Shown here piece by piece: positions 8,033-16,449 of a DNA stretch of 64,000 bases. Made by a program: the position numbers and the translations under genes. The DNA comes from Pseudomonas sp. StFLB209 (lineage in GTDB: Bacteria; Pseudomonadota; Gammaproteobacteria; Pseudomonadales; Pseudomonadaceae): positions 3,427,001 to 3,491,000 of the forward strand of contig NZ_AP014637.1 of NCBI RefSeq assembly GCF_000829415.1, given 5' to 3'. The notes under the pieces were generated by a model. That model saw only the letters and a program-made list of their open reading frames with translations, was not told where the DNA came from and made no database searches. The stretch's first letter is position 1. The number at the start of each line of letters is the position of its first letter.

Positions 8033-8854
8033 TCAGTACAGCATCCTGCTGGCCTCATCCATGTGCACGCTCAGTTGTCCGCCAGCCGGGTCAAGCCCTA
8101 GCTGGGTAAAGGCCGGAAGGTCGACGATGTCTACCTGGGCCAGTGGATGGCTGGTGCCTCTGTTGATGTGCGCGCTGGCCACTTGTACCAGGTCGATGTA
8201 GTCCGCCTTTTTCGATACCCGCTGCAGATTCTGGAACTGGCTTGGCACATTGGCCAGCGACTCCTGGAAATCCCAGGTGCATAGCAGGCGTTCGCCGATG
8301 GTCGGGTGGATATTGTCGATGACATGGTTGAGGCTGACCGGATCGGCCAGCAGCTCGAAGTGGTCTTCGGCATAGGTCAGGATCGGCAGGATCCCGATCA
8401 GGTGTACCAGCCCGGCCAGGGTGGCCTGGTCCGGCTTGAGATGATGATGCCGCTGGCTCAGCGAATAGCAGATGCCGGCCACTTGCAGGCTCTGTTGCCA
8501 GATTTCGCGCATCTTCTGTTCGATCACCGGCGACTTGGCGTGGAACATCTGCTCCACTACCAGGCCGATGGCCAGATTGCTGGTGTAATTCACGCCAAGA
8601 CGGCGAATGGCCGAAACCACGTCGCTGATCTCTACCGCACCACGCAGCATCGGGCTATTGGCGACCCGGATCAGGCGCGCCGACAGTGCTGTGTCATTAC
8701 CGATTACCCGGCTGAGTGCGGCCACACTGATCTCGGTATCTTCCGCAGCCTGACGAATCTTCAGAGCTACCTCCGGCAAGGTTGGCAGGAACAAGGCATC
8801 CCGTTCAATCGCTCTGATCAGGGCCTTTTGTACCTCGGCAGCCATGTTGCTCAT
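8033..8854 (-). CDS. HDOD-domain signalling protein
   Basis: A 273-residue cytoplasmic protein made almost entirely of an HDOD domain, a degenerate HD-type helical fold used as a regulatory module. The domain opens with LFLPTLPEVALKIRQAAED and continues with LSARLIRVANSPMLRG, ISDVVSAIRRLG and the LAGLVHLIGILPILTYAE segment, where HLIG replaces the catalytic HD pair. It is therefore probably not a hydrolase. It stands alone between tctE (convergent) and ygfZ. Partners cannot be told from the context. Confidence 0.9.
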   Translation of the reverse strand: MSNMAAEVQKALIRAIERDALFLPTLPEVALKIRQAAEDTEISVAALSRVIGNDTALSARLIRVANSPMLRGAVEISDVVSAIRRLGVNYTSNLAIGLVVEQMFHAKSPVIEQKMREIWQQSLQVAGICYSLSQRHHHLKPDQATLAGLVHLIGILPILTYAEDHFELLADPVSLNHVIDNIHPTIGERLLCTWDFQESLANVPSQFQNLQRVSKKADYIDLVQVASAHINRGTSHPLAQVDIVDLPAFTQLGLDPAGGQLSVHMDEASRMLY

Positions 8855-8890
8855 GTCAAATCTCGTAGCTGTGGGCTTTTATATGTATGC

Positions 8891-8910
8891 GGCGGGCTTG
8901 CAGGCCCGCC
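8891..8910 (-). terminator. Hairpin between ygfZ and the HDOD gene
   Basis: A perfect 7-bp GC stem (8891-8897 with 8904-8910, 6-nt loop) lies just after the ygfZ stop on the minus strand. It has no T-run, so termination is uncertain. Confidence 0.4.
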
Positions 8911-8918
8911 GGATTGGC

Positions 8919-9866
8919 TCAGCGCTGGATTTCCAGCTTGCTGTCCAGGCTGTAAGGCAGATCCAGAAGCTCCAGGGCCGGGCCTTCGGCACTGCCCAAG
9001 TGAACCTGGCCGCCCTCGATGGCGTTATCCTGCAGTACGGCCAGCAGTTCAACGCCGCTGGCGGCCCGTGCGGCGATCACCACATTGCCTACTGCGCTGG
9101 CATGCACCGGTGAAAACAGCGCGGCGCCCGGCTCGGGGATTTCCTCGGCTTGCAGGCTCAGGCGATACAGATGACGCTTGAGCTTGCCCAGGTATTGCAT
9201 GCGCGCGACGATTTCCTGGCCGGTGTAGCAACCTTTCTTGAAACTGACCCCGCCGACTGCCTGCAGGTTGATCATCTGCGGGATGAATTCTTCGCGGGTC
9301 GCGGGCATCACCTGGCCAATACCTGCGCGGACCTGGCCCAGCAACCAGTCGTTGAGCGAGCCTTGCGGCAGTTGCGCAACCAGCTGTGCCTGAACCTGCT
9401 CGGCCTGTTCAGCCTTGACCCAGAGTTCGGCCCGGCCAGGGCTGACCCGTGTGGCGAGCAGCTCATTGACCTGCACTAGGCTGTCGGTTTCGGCCGGCAG
9501 TTCCAGGCCCAGGCTGTTCAACACCTGATCGCCATCTTGCAGGCCGAAGCGCACCCAGGCAGCGCTTTCGTCGGTCAGTTTGGATTTGGAAAACACCGCA
9601 TACTTGCGCAGGTCCAGCAGTTGCGGCTCGATCAGTTCGCTGGCCATGGCCAGCAGGCAGCCATCGGCTTCAAAGAGGATGCGGAAACTCGACTGCATCC
9701 GGCCTTTCTGGGTGCAGCGCGCGCCGAGCCCGGAGCGGGTTGCGCTCAGGTAGTTGATGTTGCAGGTCAGTTGCCCCTGAAGGAACTTGCCGGCGTCTAC
9801 GCCGCGTACTGCCAGAACGCCCTCATGGGACAACGTGCAGAAAAAAGCTGATTCGGCCATGGTCAT
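8919..9866 (-). CDS. ygfZ: YgfZ/CAF17-type folate-binding Fe-S cluster protein
   Basis: Cytoplasmic tetrahydrofolate-binding protein that helps assemble or repair [4Fe-4S] enzymes. It has 315 residues. The GcvT-like N-terminal domain includes VDAGKFLQGQLTCNI. The family signature KGCYTGQEIVARMQYLGK carries the essential cysteine at about residue 228, and a small C-terminal beta domain follows. A start at 9866 or two codons later (MAES) is possible. In many gammaproteobacteria it diverges from sdhE; here an insertion element sits in that shared upstream region. Confidence 0.95.
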   Translation of the reverse strand: MTMAESAFFCTLSHEGVLAVRGVDAGKFLQGQLTCNINYLSATRSGLGARCTQKGRMQSSFRILFEADGCLLAMASELIEPQLLDLRKYAVFSKSKLTDESAAWVRFGLQDGDQVLNSLGLELPAETDSLVQVNELLATRVSPGRAELWVKAEQAEQVQAQLVAQLPQGSLNDWLLGQVRAGIGQVMPATREEFIPQMINLQAVGGVSFKKGCYTGQEIVARMQYLGKLKRHLYRLSLQAEEIPEPGAALFSPVHASAVGNVVIAARAASGVELLAVLQDNAIEGGQVHLGSAEGPALELLDLPYSLDSKLEIQR

Positions 9867-9937
9867 CGCAAAATCTAAAAGGAATGACCTACATCATAGT
9901 GGTCTGATGACGATAAAGGTATATGCAAGGCTTTTTG

Positions 9938-10029
9938 ACCATCGGGGCGCGACAAGCCCCCGCCGTTCAGGGCGGGGAAGGATAGCGCGGACGGCGTAGC
10001 CGTCCTCGGTCGCAGGGGGCGGATGTCAA
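9938..10029 (+). mobile_element. About 92-bp mini-element with IS200/IS605-type ends
   Basis: The first 60 or so bases match the left ends of the elements at 33981 and 38194: ACCATCGGGGCGCGACAAGC, then a CCCGCC/GGCGGG hairpin and the GGACGGC-GTA-GCCGTCC hairpin. It then ends in GGATGTCAA (10021-10029), the same 3' terminus as the complete elements. So it joins a left end to a right end with nothing between. The sequence before it, TTGAC, resembles the flank of the copy at 33981. Confidence 0.55.
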
Positions 10030-10126
10030 ATAGCCTGATTCGAGCCAGGTCACCCTATGCGCGAGAAGCCTCGGGGTTTAGCCCGAGGTCGAGAGCGCGG
10101 ACGCCGCAGGCGTCCTGGTTGGGAGT

Positions 10127-10333
10127 CTACTGTTCTTCGATGTATTGGCGCAGGATTTCAATCGGCACACTGCCGCAGCTAGAGGCGAAGCAGGATGGCG
10201 ACCAGAGGACACCCCTTCGCTTGAGCCAGGGGTGGAAATCCCCGAACTGCTCACGCAGCAGTCTGGATGATACCCTCTTGAGTGAAGCCACCCGATTCGA
10301 CAACGCCCCCCATAGCTGGAAAGACCAAACCAT
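10127..10333 (-). pseudogene. tnpA: Truncated tnpA (Y1 transposase), C-terminal part only
   Basis: The 68-codon frame matches the C-terminal third of IS200/IS605 TnpA: LKRVSSRLLREQF, then LWSPSCFASSCGSVPIEI and LRQYIEEQ before the stop. The Tyr in QYIEEQ lies on the helix expected to bear the catalytic tyrosine. The N-terminal 80-90 residues, including the HUH metal-binding motif, are absent: the frame breaks 10 nt before the tnpB start, where an intact tnpA would have needed about 250 nt more. The element cannot move itself. Confidence 0.8.
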
Positions 10334-10343
10334 AATTCATTCC

Positions 10344-11414
10344 ATGACCCACACCAAGACCCTAAAGCTCCGAATCAAAGACAAGCACGCGAAAACGCTG
10401 CTTGCGATGGCGCGCGAGGTCAATCTGGTGTGGAACTACTGCAATGAAACGAGTCATCGCGCCATCCGGGAACACCACCAGTGGCTCTCCGGTTTTGACC
10501 TGCAAAAGCTGACCAATGGATTAAGCAAATGCGACGGCGTGCAGATCGGCTCGCCAACCGTGCAGCAGGTTTGCGAGGACTACGCCAAGGCCCGTAAGCA
10601 GTTCAAGCGTTCCAGGCTCAATTGGCGGGTGTCCAGCAGGAGCAGCCCCAAGTACAGCCTGGGCTGGATTCCATTCAAGGCTCGTGCCTTGCAATACAAG
10701 AATGGTCAGGTTCATTTCGCCGGGTTCAGGTTTGGCCTGTGGGACAGCTACGGTTTAAGCCAGTACGCCCTGCGGGCCGGAAGTTTCAGTGAAGATTCCA
10801 GGGGGCGCTGGTATCTCAATATCTGCGTGCAGGTTGAGAGCAAGCCGTGCATCGGCACTGCCGCAGTTGGCATCGACCTGGGCCTTAAAGCGGCGGCAAC
10901 AACGTCTGAGGGCCAGGTGCTGGTCGGGCGTGAATATCGCACCCTGGAGCAGAAGCTGGGCATCGCTCAGCGTGCTGGCAAGAGGGCACGTGTTCGCGCC
11001 CTCCATGCCAGGATCAGGAACCGGCGCAAGGATGCGCAACACAAGTTCTCAACCGCTCTGGTTGAGCGCTGCGCCGCCATTTTCGTTGGCGATGTAGCCA
11101 GCGCAAAACTCATCAAGACCCGAATGGCCAAATCCACGCTTGATGCAGGATGGGGCCAACTTAAGACAATGCTGGAGCAGAAATGCCAACGGGCAGGCGT
11201 TGTTTTTGAGGTTGTAGCCGAGCGCTATACCACCCAGACCTGCTCGTGCTGTGGAAGCATTTCCACCAGCAGTCCGAAAGGTAGAGCCGGTTTGCGAATA
11301 AGAGAATGGACCTGCGTGTGCTGCGGTACAGCCCACGACCGCGATGTAAACGCGGCCCTGAACATTCTCGCGGCGGGGCATCGCCGTCTAGCTGTAGGAA
11401 TCCACGCTCTTTAG
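10344..11414 (+). CDS. tnpB: TnpB-type RNA-guided nuclease with shifted RuvC glutamate
   Basis: Transposon-associated RuvC nuclease, 356 residues from the ATG at 10344; the open frame continues upstream but only through element left-end sequence. RuvC-I is VGIDLGLKAA with Asp178. The usual RuvC-II E-D/N-L is replaced by IFVGDVASAKL, so the glutamate position is Gly249. A glutamate sits instead at 293 in VAERYTTQTC. The zinc ribbon is C300-x2-C303 and C324-x2-C327. RuvC-III is HDRDVNAALNIL with Asp334. It is divergent from the tnpA remnant. The guide RNA is expected from the 3' end of this gene and the right end. Confidence 0.9.
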   Translation: MTHTKTLKLRIKDKHAKTLLAMAREVNLVWNYCNETSHRAIREHHQWLSGFDLQKLTNGLSKCDGVQIGSPTVQQVCEDYAKARKQFKRSRLNWRVSSRSSPKYSLGWIPFKARALQYKNGQVHFAGFRFGLWDSYGLSQYALRAGSFSEDSRGRWYLNICVQVESKPCIGTAAVGIDLGLKAAATTSEGQVLVGREYRTLEQKLGIAQRAGKRARVRALHARIRNRRKDAQHKFSTALVERCAAIFVGDVASAKLIKTRMAKSTLDAGWGQLKTMLEQKCQRAGVVFEVVAERYTTQTCSCCGSISTSSPKGRAGLRIREWTCVCCGTAHDRDVNAALNILAAGHRRLAVGIHAL

Positions 11415-11439
11415 GGCGGGGAGGATGTCAAAAAACCTG

Positions 11440-11465
11440 TATACTCGCCGCCGGATTTCGAGGAG
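11440..11465 (+). promoter_or_regulatory. Remaining sdhE -10 box and ribosome site after insertion
   Basis: TATACT at 11440-11445 is a good -10 hexamer, and GAGGAG at 11460-11465 precedes the sdhE ATG. The element's right end stops about 9 nt before the -10 box, so the region where a -35 would lie is element sequence, with no good -35 there. Confidence 0.45.
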
Positions 11466-11471
11466 CGTTTC

Positions 11472-11726
11472 ATGGTCGACGATGTAGAGCTCAATCGCCT
11501 GTTCTGGCACAGCCGTCGTGGCATGCTGGAGCTGGACGTACTGCTGGTCCCGTTTGTCCGGGAGGTTTACGCGAGCCTGAACGAGGTCGACCGCGCCTTG
11601 TATCGTCGGCTGCTTGAATGCGAAGACCAGGACATGTTCGTCTGGTTCATGCAGCGTGGCGAATCTGACGATGCCGAGTTGCAGCGCATGGTGCGTATGA
11701 TCCTGGATCGTGTCCAGCCGAAGTAA
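11472..11726 (+). CDS. sdhE: Succinate dehydrogenase assembly factor SdhE
   Basis: Small cytoplasmic chaperone that helps attach FAD covalently to the flavoprotein subunit of succinate dehydrogenase. It has 84 residues, the family length. It contains the RGxxE motif (R16-G-M-L-E20) needed for flavinylation, and the following LDVLLVPFV and MFVWFMQRG helices. It overlaps the ygfX-like gene by 17 nt. Its upstream region has been altered by the insertion element. Confidence 0.95.
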   Translation: MVDDVELNRLFWHSRRGMLELDVLLVPFVREVYASLNEVDRALYRRLLECEDQDMFVWFMQRGESDDAELQRMVRMILDRVQPK

Positions 11727-12159
11727 AGCTTTCGAATGCCGTTGGCAGGCTTCCAGGAGTCTGCTGACGGCTTACCTTGTGGCCCAGACGCTGGCCTGCC
11801 TGGCTGTCTGGCTGCTTGATGTTCCCGTTCTGTTGACCCTGTTCGGCTGGCTGGTCTGTGCCGGGCATGCGGCCTGGGTCTTGCCCAGAGCCATTCTGCT
11901 CAGCCATGCCCGGGCCTTTCGGGGTGTGCGCCATGGCCGCGATGGCTGGCAGGTCTGGAGCGAAGCACGTGGCTGGCAGCCCGTGCAGATTGTTGCCGAC
12001 AGCCTGGCTCTGCCGCTGATCATCGTCTTGCGCTTTCGTCCGCGAGCAGGGCAGGGTAGTGGCTGGTTGACCCGCTCTGTATGTATTCCCCGTGATGCGC
12101 TGGCGCCGGATACCCACCGACGCCTGCGCGTGCTGCTCAAGTTTGCCCGTTACGCTTGA
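11710..12159 (+). CDS. ygfX: YgfX-like membrane protein
   Basis: A 149-residue protein with two adjacent membrane helices (about residues 17-37 and 40-62) and a soluble C-terminal domain rich in Trp and Arg. It is encoded directly after, and overlapping, sdhE from a GTG start at 11710. That layout is the same as E. coli sdhE-ygfX, where YgfX has been described as a toxin acting on cytoskeletal proteins; other work ties the pair only to SdhE function. Sequence conservation of the family is low, so the name rests largely on position and topology. Confidence 0.75.
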   Translation: MSSRSKAFECRWQASRSLLTAYLVAQTLACLAVWLLDVPVLLTLFGWLVCAGHAAWVLPRAILLSHARAFRGVRHGRDGWQVWSEARGWQPVQIVADSLALPLIIVLRFRPRAGQGSGWLTRSVCIPRDALAPDTHRRLRVLLKFARYA

Positions 12160-12173
12160 GAGGTGTCCTTGAG

Positions 12174-13790
12174 TCAGGCGTTGTAGTTGGCAGGGACCAA
12201 TACGGTATCAAGGGCTTCAGGCAGCAGTTGCGGATAATCCAGTGTGTAATGCAAGCCTCTGGACTCCTTGCGCTCCATCGCGCAGCGGATCATCAGTTCG
12301 GCCACCTGGGCGAGGTTGCGCAGTTCGATCAGGTCGCGGCTGACTTTATAGTTGCTGTAAAACTCGTCAATCTCATCGAGCAGCAAACGTACCCGGTGCT
12401 CGGCGCGTTGCAGGCGCTTGTTGGTGCGCACAATACCCACGTAGTCCCACATGAAACGCCGCAGCTCATCCCAGTTGTGCGCGATGATCACATCTTCGTC
12501 CGAGTCGGTTACCTGGCTGGCATCCCAGCCCGGCAATTGGGCAGGCATATCGATCTGGTCGAGTTGCCCCACGATATCCGCCGCTGCCGAACGGGCGTAG
12601 ACGAAGCACTCCAGCAGCGAGTTGCTGGCCATGCGGTTGGCGCCGTGCAGGCCGGTACAGCTGGTCTCGCCGATGGCGTACAGGCCGGGGACGTCAGTGC
12701 GACCATGGCTGTCAACCACCACGCCACCACAGGTGTAGTGCGCCGCCGGCACCACCGGGATCGGCTCGCGGGTGATGTCGATGGAAAATTTCAGGCAGCG
12801 CTCATAAACCGTCGGAAAGTGCGATTTGATGAACTCGGCCGGCTTGTGGCTGATGTCCAGATAAACGCAGTCGACGCCCAGGCGTTTCATCTCATGGTCG
12901 ATGGCCCGGGCCACGATGTCGCGAGGCGCCAGTTCGGCTCGCTGGTCGAAACGCGGCATGAAACGTTCGCCATTGGGCAGCTTGAGCACCGCACCTTCAC
13001 CGCGCAACGCTTCGGTGACCAGAAAGCTCTTGGCCTGCGGGTGATACAGGCACGTGGGGTGGAACTGGTTGAATTCCAGGTTGGCCACCCGGCAGCCGGA
13101 GCGCCAGGCCATCGCAATCCCGTCGCCTGAAGCGCTATCCGGGTTGCTGGTATAAAGGTAGACCTTGGCCGCGCCGCCCGAGGCGAGAATGGTGAAGCGC
13201 GCTGCATGGGTGTCGACTTCGCCGCTGTTGCGGTTGAGCACGTAAGCGCCCAGGCAGCGTTGGCCTGGCAGGCCCAGGCGCGGCTCGGTGATCAGATCGA
13301 CGGCCACCCGCTGTTCGAGCAGCTCGATGTTGGGGCGTTGCCGGGACTGTTCCAGCAGGGTCCTGAAAATCGCGGCGCCCGTGGCATCGGCGGCGTGGAT
13401 GATGCGCCGATGGCTGTGGCCGCCTTCACGGGTCAGATGAAACTCGAACCCTTGAGGCCGTTCGTCGCCTTCCCCGCCACGGGTAAATGGCACGCCCTGT
13501 TCGATCAGCCACTCGATGGCTTCGCGGCTATGCTCGACGGTAAAGCGCACGGCGTCTTCGTTGCACAGTCCGCCACCGGCGTTGAGCGTGTCTTCGACGT
13601 GCGACTGCACGGTGTCGGTATCATCGAGCACCGCAGCCACACCGCCCTGGGCCCAGAATGTCGAGCCGTCGGACAGGTCGCCCTTGCTCAGGACGGCAAT
13701 GCGCAGATGCTCGGGTAAGGTCAGGGCCAGGCTCAATCCTGCCGCGCCGCTGCCAATGATCAGGACATCATGCTGAAAATGTTGGCTCAT
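12174..13790 (-). CDS. nadB: L-aspartate oxidase
   Basis: FAD enzyme that oxidises L-aspartate to iminoaspartate, the first step of de novo NAD synthesis. It has 538 residues from the ATG at 13790 ([15 protein letters not shown]); the longer frame to 14009 is unlikely coding. It has the Rossmann motif [16 protein letters not shown], the [15 protein letters not shown] segment and, later, [18 protein letters not shown] with catalytic-domain residues. It diverges from algU, the standard Pseudomonas arrangement, and is convergent with the ygfX-like gene 14 nt away. Confidence 0.97.
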   Translation of the reverse strand: MSQHFQHDVLIIGSGAAGLSLALTLPEHLRIAVLSKGDLSDGSTFWAQGGVAAVLDDTDTVQSHVEDTLNAGGGLCNEDAVRFTVEHSREAIEWLIEQGVPFTRGGEGDERPQGFEFHLTREGGHSHRRIIHAADATGAAIFRTLLEQSRQRPNIELLEQRVAVDLITEPRLGLPGQRCLGAYVLNRNSGEVDTHAARFTILASGGAAKVYLYTSNPDSASGDGIAMAWRSGCRVANLEFNQFHPTCLYHPQAKSFLVTEALRGEGAVLKLPNGERFMPRFDQRAELAPRDIVARAIDHEMKRLGVDCVYLDISHKPAEFIKSHFPTVYERCLKFSIDITREPIPVVPAAHYTCGGVVVDSHGRTDVPGLYAIGETSCTGLHGANRMASNSLLECFVYARSAAADIVGQLDQIDMPAQLPGWDASQVTDSDEDVIIAHNWDELRRFMWDYVGIVRTNKRLQRAEHRVRLLLDEIDEFYSNYKVSRDLIELRNLAQVAELMIRCAMERKESRGLHYTLDYPQLLPEALDTVLVPANYNA

Positions 13791-14181
13791 GTATGAATTC
13801 CGCGTAGAGCGGCCACTAGTATAAGTAAGGTGGGATCGGCACAATACCCGCGCTTTCATGGCATTGTGAGACCAGAGGCGGGTCCGGATTGTGCGCCAGA
13901 CTCCGGGTGCGTGCATACCGTTTTTCAGTGTGGTCGTTGTCGATTGCCTGAGTGTCACTGCATGCAGGCGCTCACGCCTGCGGTTATTGGTGCAACGGGA
14001 ACTTTTCAATGAGCCACGTGCTCAATAGCAGGATGCCTGTAAAGGGACAGCGTCGGCCATGCGCGAGCAGTATCCGCGGCTGATTCGACGTAAAGATTAT
14101 TTGGCGCAGCCGGCTTCGTTCGTGCTGCGTTTTTCGTGCGGGGCAGCTCAGTGTCCGCAGGAAACTTTGCCTGAGGGGGGA
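13791..14181. other. nadB-algU intergenic region, upstream part
   Basis: No gene is supported in these 391 nt. A perfect 7-bp hairpin GCAGGCG-CTCA-CGCCTGC lies at 13964-13981. It has no T-run, so it is unlikely to be a terminator. A second possible AlgU -35 (GAAACTT, about 14160) lies just before the clearer promoter listed next. Confidence 0.5.
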
Positions 14182-14208
14182 GAACTTTTGTCAAAAGCCC
14201 GAGTCTAT
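14182..14208 (+). promoter_or_regulatory. AlgU (sigma-22/sigma-E)-type promoter of algU
   Basis: GAACTT (14182-14187), a 16-nt spacer and TCTAT (14204-14208) match the AlgU consensus GAACTT-N16/17-TCTGA well. It lies 60 nt before the algU start, which fits positive autoregulation of the operon. Confidence 0.75.
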
Positions 14209-14267
14209 GTTTGCAAGCCTGAACGATGGCAGTTGCAACACTCCTTCAGGCTCAATGAGGAGTGTTC

Positions 14268-14849
14268 ATGCTAACCCAGGAAGAGGATCAGCAGCTGGTA
14301 GAGCGCGTTCAGCGCGGCGACCGGCGAGCATTTGATCTGTTGGTGCTGAAGTACCAGCACAAGATTCTCGGGTTGATCGTGCGTTTCGTGCACGACACCC
14401 ATGAAGCTCAAGACGTTGCGCAAGAAGCCTTTATCAAGGCCTACCGCGCGCTCGGCAATTTTCGCGGCGACAGCGCCTTCTACACGTGGCTGTACCGCAT
14501 CGCCATCAACACGGCGAAAAACTATCTGGTGTCCCGCGGTAGGCGGCCACCGGACAGCGATGTGAAATCTGAAGACGCGGAGTTCTACGATGGCGATCAC
14601 GGCCTCAAGGACATCGAGTCGCCGGAGCGTGCATTGTTGAGGGATGAGATCGAGGGCACCGTGCATCGAACCATCCAGTTACTCCCGGAAGATTTGCGTA
14701 CGGCTCTAACTTTGCGCGAATTCGACGGTCTTAGTTATGAGGACATTGCGAGCGTCATGCAATGCCCGGTGGGTACCGTGCGTTCTCGGATTTTCCGCGC
14801 TCGGGAAGCCATCGATAAAGCCCTGCAGCCGTTGTTGCAGGAATCCTGA
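14268..14849 (+). CDS. algU: Envelope-stress sigma factor AlgU (RpoE-like, sigma-22)
   Basis: ECF sigma factor that controls alginate, envelope and osmotic-stress genes. It has 193 residues from the ATG at 14268 (MLTQEEDQQLVERVQRGD), preceded by GAGGAG; the two-codon-longer start is less likely. Region 2 is seen as DLLVLKYQHKILGLI and FIKAYRALGNFRGDS-AFYTWLYRIAINTAKN, and region 4 as LREFDGLSYEDIASVMQCP followed by VGTVRSRIFRAR. It heads algU-mucA-mucB-mucD, and MucA holds it inactive at the membrane. Confidence 0.98.
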   Translation: MLTQEEDQQLVERVQRGDRRAFDLLVLKYQHKILGLIVRFVHDTHEAQDVAQEAFIKAYRALGNFRGDSAFYTWLYRIAINTAKNYLVSRGRRPPDSDVKSEDAEFYDGDHGLKDIESPERALLRDEIEGTVHRTIQLLPEDLRTALTLREFDGLSYEDIASVMQCPVGTVRSRIFRAREAIDKALQPLLQES

Positions 14850-14881
14850 GACAGCGGCGCTAGCCAAGAGAGGAACCCGCC

Positions 14882-15466
14882 ATGAGTCGTGAAGCCCTGC
14901 AGGAATCGCTGTCCGCGGTAATGGATAACGAAGCGGACGAACTGGAATTACGTCGGGTATTGAATGCCATTGACGATGCTGAGACTCGCGCCACCTGGTC
15001 GCGTTATCAGGTAGCACGTGCAGCGATGCACAAGGAGCTCCTGATGCCTCACCTGGACATCTCGGCGGCTGTATCGGCAGCGATCGCCGATGAGGCCTCG
15101 CCACTTAAGCCCGGTCGTGGTCCATGGCGGACTCTCGGTCGCCTGGCTGTCGCCGCATCGGTGACCGTGGCGGTGCTGGCTGGCGTACGTCTGTACAACC
15201 AGGACGAAATTACCGGTGCACAACTGGCCCAACAGAACCAGCAGCCAGTGAACCTGTCTGTCGCTCAGCCGCAAGGCCCGGCAGTTCTGGCTGGCTACAC
15301 CACTGAGCAGGCCGGTCCTGCTGCCAATGGTGCGGTCGAAGGTCAGGCAGGTGCTGATGATCAGCGTGTGCCGGGTTATCTGCGCCAGCACGCACAACAG
15401 GCCGCACTGAAAGAAACTGAAAGTGCACTGCCTTATGCCCGTGCAGCGAGTCTGGAAAACCGCTAA
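14882..15466 (+). CDS. mucA: Anti-sigma factor MucA
   Basis: Single-pass inner-membrane anti-sigma factor that binds AlgU with its cytoplasmic part and MucB with its periplasmic part. It has 194 residues and appears full length. The cytoplasmic N-terminus (SREALQESLSAVMDNEADEL) is the AlgU-binding region, the membrane helix lies near residues 83-102 (LGRLAVAASVTVAVLAGVRL), and the periplasmic domain ends LPYARAASLENR. No mucoid-type truncation is seen, so the pathway looks wild type. Confidence 0.97.
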   Translation: MSREALQESLSAVMDNEADELELRRVLNAIDDAETRATWSRYQVARAAMHKELLMPHLDISAAVSAAIADEASPLKPGRGPWRTLGRLAVAASVTVAVLAGVRLYNQDEITGAQLAQQNQQPVNLSVAQPQGPAVLAGYTTEQAGPAANGAVEGQAGADDQRVPGYLRQHAQQAALKETESALPYARAASLENR

Positions 15467-15483
15467 TACCGCTAAGGAAACCT

Positions 15484-16449
15484 ATGCGAGCCACTCCTCT
15501 ACTATTACCTTTGTTGTTCAGTGGATGGCTAGCCGTTCCAGCGTATGCTGACAATGCGCAAGATCTGCTCAAGCGTCTTGCGCAAGCCGAGCAGCAGCAA
15601 AGCTTTCAAGGGGCCTTCGTCTACGAGCGTAACGGTAGCTTCTCTACCCATCGCATCTGGCACAGGGTCCTTGATGGCAAAGTCCGTGAGCGTCTGCTCC
15701 AGCTCGATGGTTCTGCCCAGGAAATCGTGCGTGTCGATGGTCTGACGCAATGCGTCAGCGGCACGCTCGTAGAAGGGCTAGCCAATCTTCCGGACCCTTC
15801 GGGCCGGGTTCTCGATGCGCGTAAATTATCTGCCTGGTACGACATGAAAGTCGCTGGAACCTCTCGGGTTGCCGGGCGGCCTGCCACGATTCTGGTCATG
15901 TCGCCCAAGGATCAGCACCGTTACGGTATCGAGCTGCATCTGGATAACCAGACCGGCATGGCCCTCAAATCGCTGTTGCTCAGTGAGCGGGGCGTGTTGC
16001 TGGAGCGCTTCCAGTTTGTCGACTACGACTCTGCGCGGCCGATTGAAGACAAGGTCTTGCAAGCCAGTGGGGACTGTCAGCCTCTGCAGGTGGCAAAGAG
16101 CAAACCGGTTGAAAAGCCCGTGGTTTCCAATGCCTGGCACACAGACTGGCTGCCGTCGGGCTTCGAGCTGACCAATCAGTCGGTTCGCGAAGAGCAGGGC
16201 AGTCATGCGCGGGTCATCAGTCAGCTATACGGCGACGGTCTGGCGCGCTTCTCGGTATTTGTCGAGCCGGTTGACGGTACCCGGTCTTCTGACATTCGTA
16301 CCCAGTTCGGTCCCACGGCGGTGGTGTCACGTCGTCTGGGCGTCGGGCAGAACGAGGCGATGGTCACTGTGGTCGGCGAGATTCCCGTCGGCACTGCCGA
16401 GCGTATCGCGTTGTCGATGCGTCACTCCGATACGCCTGCCAGTAAATGA
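15484..16449 (+). CDS. mucB: Periplasmic sigma-factor regulator MucB (RseB-like)
   Basis: Periplasmic protein that shields MucA from proteolysis and senses envelope lipids. It has 321 residues with a signal peptide (MRATPLLLPLLFSGWLAVPAYA). The N-terminal lipoprotein-like fold includes QQSFQGAFVYERNGSFSTHRIWH. The smaller C-terminal domain after about residue 210 includes WLPSGFELTNQSVREEQG and GDGLARFSVFVEPV. It lies 17 nt after mucA. Confidence 0.96.
   Translation: MRATPLLLPLLFSGWLAVPAYADNAQDLLKRLAQAEQQQSFQGAFVYERNGSFSTHRIWHRVLDGKVRERLLQLDGSAQEIVRVDGLTQCVSGTLVEGLANLPDPSGRVLDARKLSAWYDMKVAGTSRVAGRPATILVMSPKDQHRYGIELHLDNQTGMALKSLLLSERGVLLERFQFVDYDSARPIEDKVLQASGDCQPLQVAKSKPVEKPVVSNAWHTDWLPSGFELTNQSVREEQGSHARVISQLYGDGLARFSVFVEPVDGTRSSDIRTQFGPTAVVSRRLGVGQNEAMVTVVGEIPVGTAERIALSMRHSDTPASK

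Larger units (their letters stand above)
10050..11431 (+). mobile_element. IS200/IS605-type insertion sequence with tnpB and decayed tnpA
   Basis: The left end carries a hairpin CCTCGGG-N6-CCCGAGG (10069-10088) and a second, GGACGCC-GCA-GGCGTCC (10099-10115). The right end is GGGCGGGGAGGATGTCAA, ending near 11431. Inside are a minus-strand tnpA fragment and a plus-strand tnpB, the divergent IS605-like layout. There are no terminal inverted repeats or target duplication, as expected for single-strand transposition. The exact left boundary is uncertain by about 10 nt. It lies between ygfZ and sdhE. Confidence 0.8.

Noticed and set aside
10344..11414. First TnpB as a nuclease-dead regulator because the RuvC-II Glu is missing
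   Set aside because: Two catalytic aspartates and an alternative Glu are present, it is still within element ends, and no regulated gene pairing of the repressor type is seen.
9938..11431. One single insertion sequence spanning the whole stretch
   Set aside because: An internal GGATGTCAA terminus at 10021-10029 and a second, different left-end hairpin at 10069 show two abutting units.
11710..12159. sdhE-ygfX as a toxin-antitoxin pair
   Set aside because: E. coli YgfX has been reported as a toxin, but SdhE has a solid role as a flavinylation factor. Nothing in this sequence shows toxicity, so it is listed as YgfX-like only.
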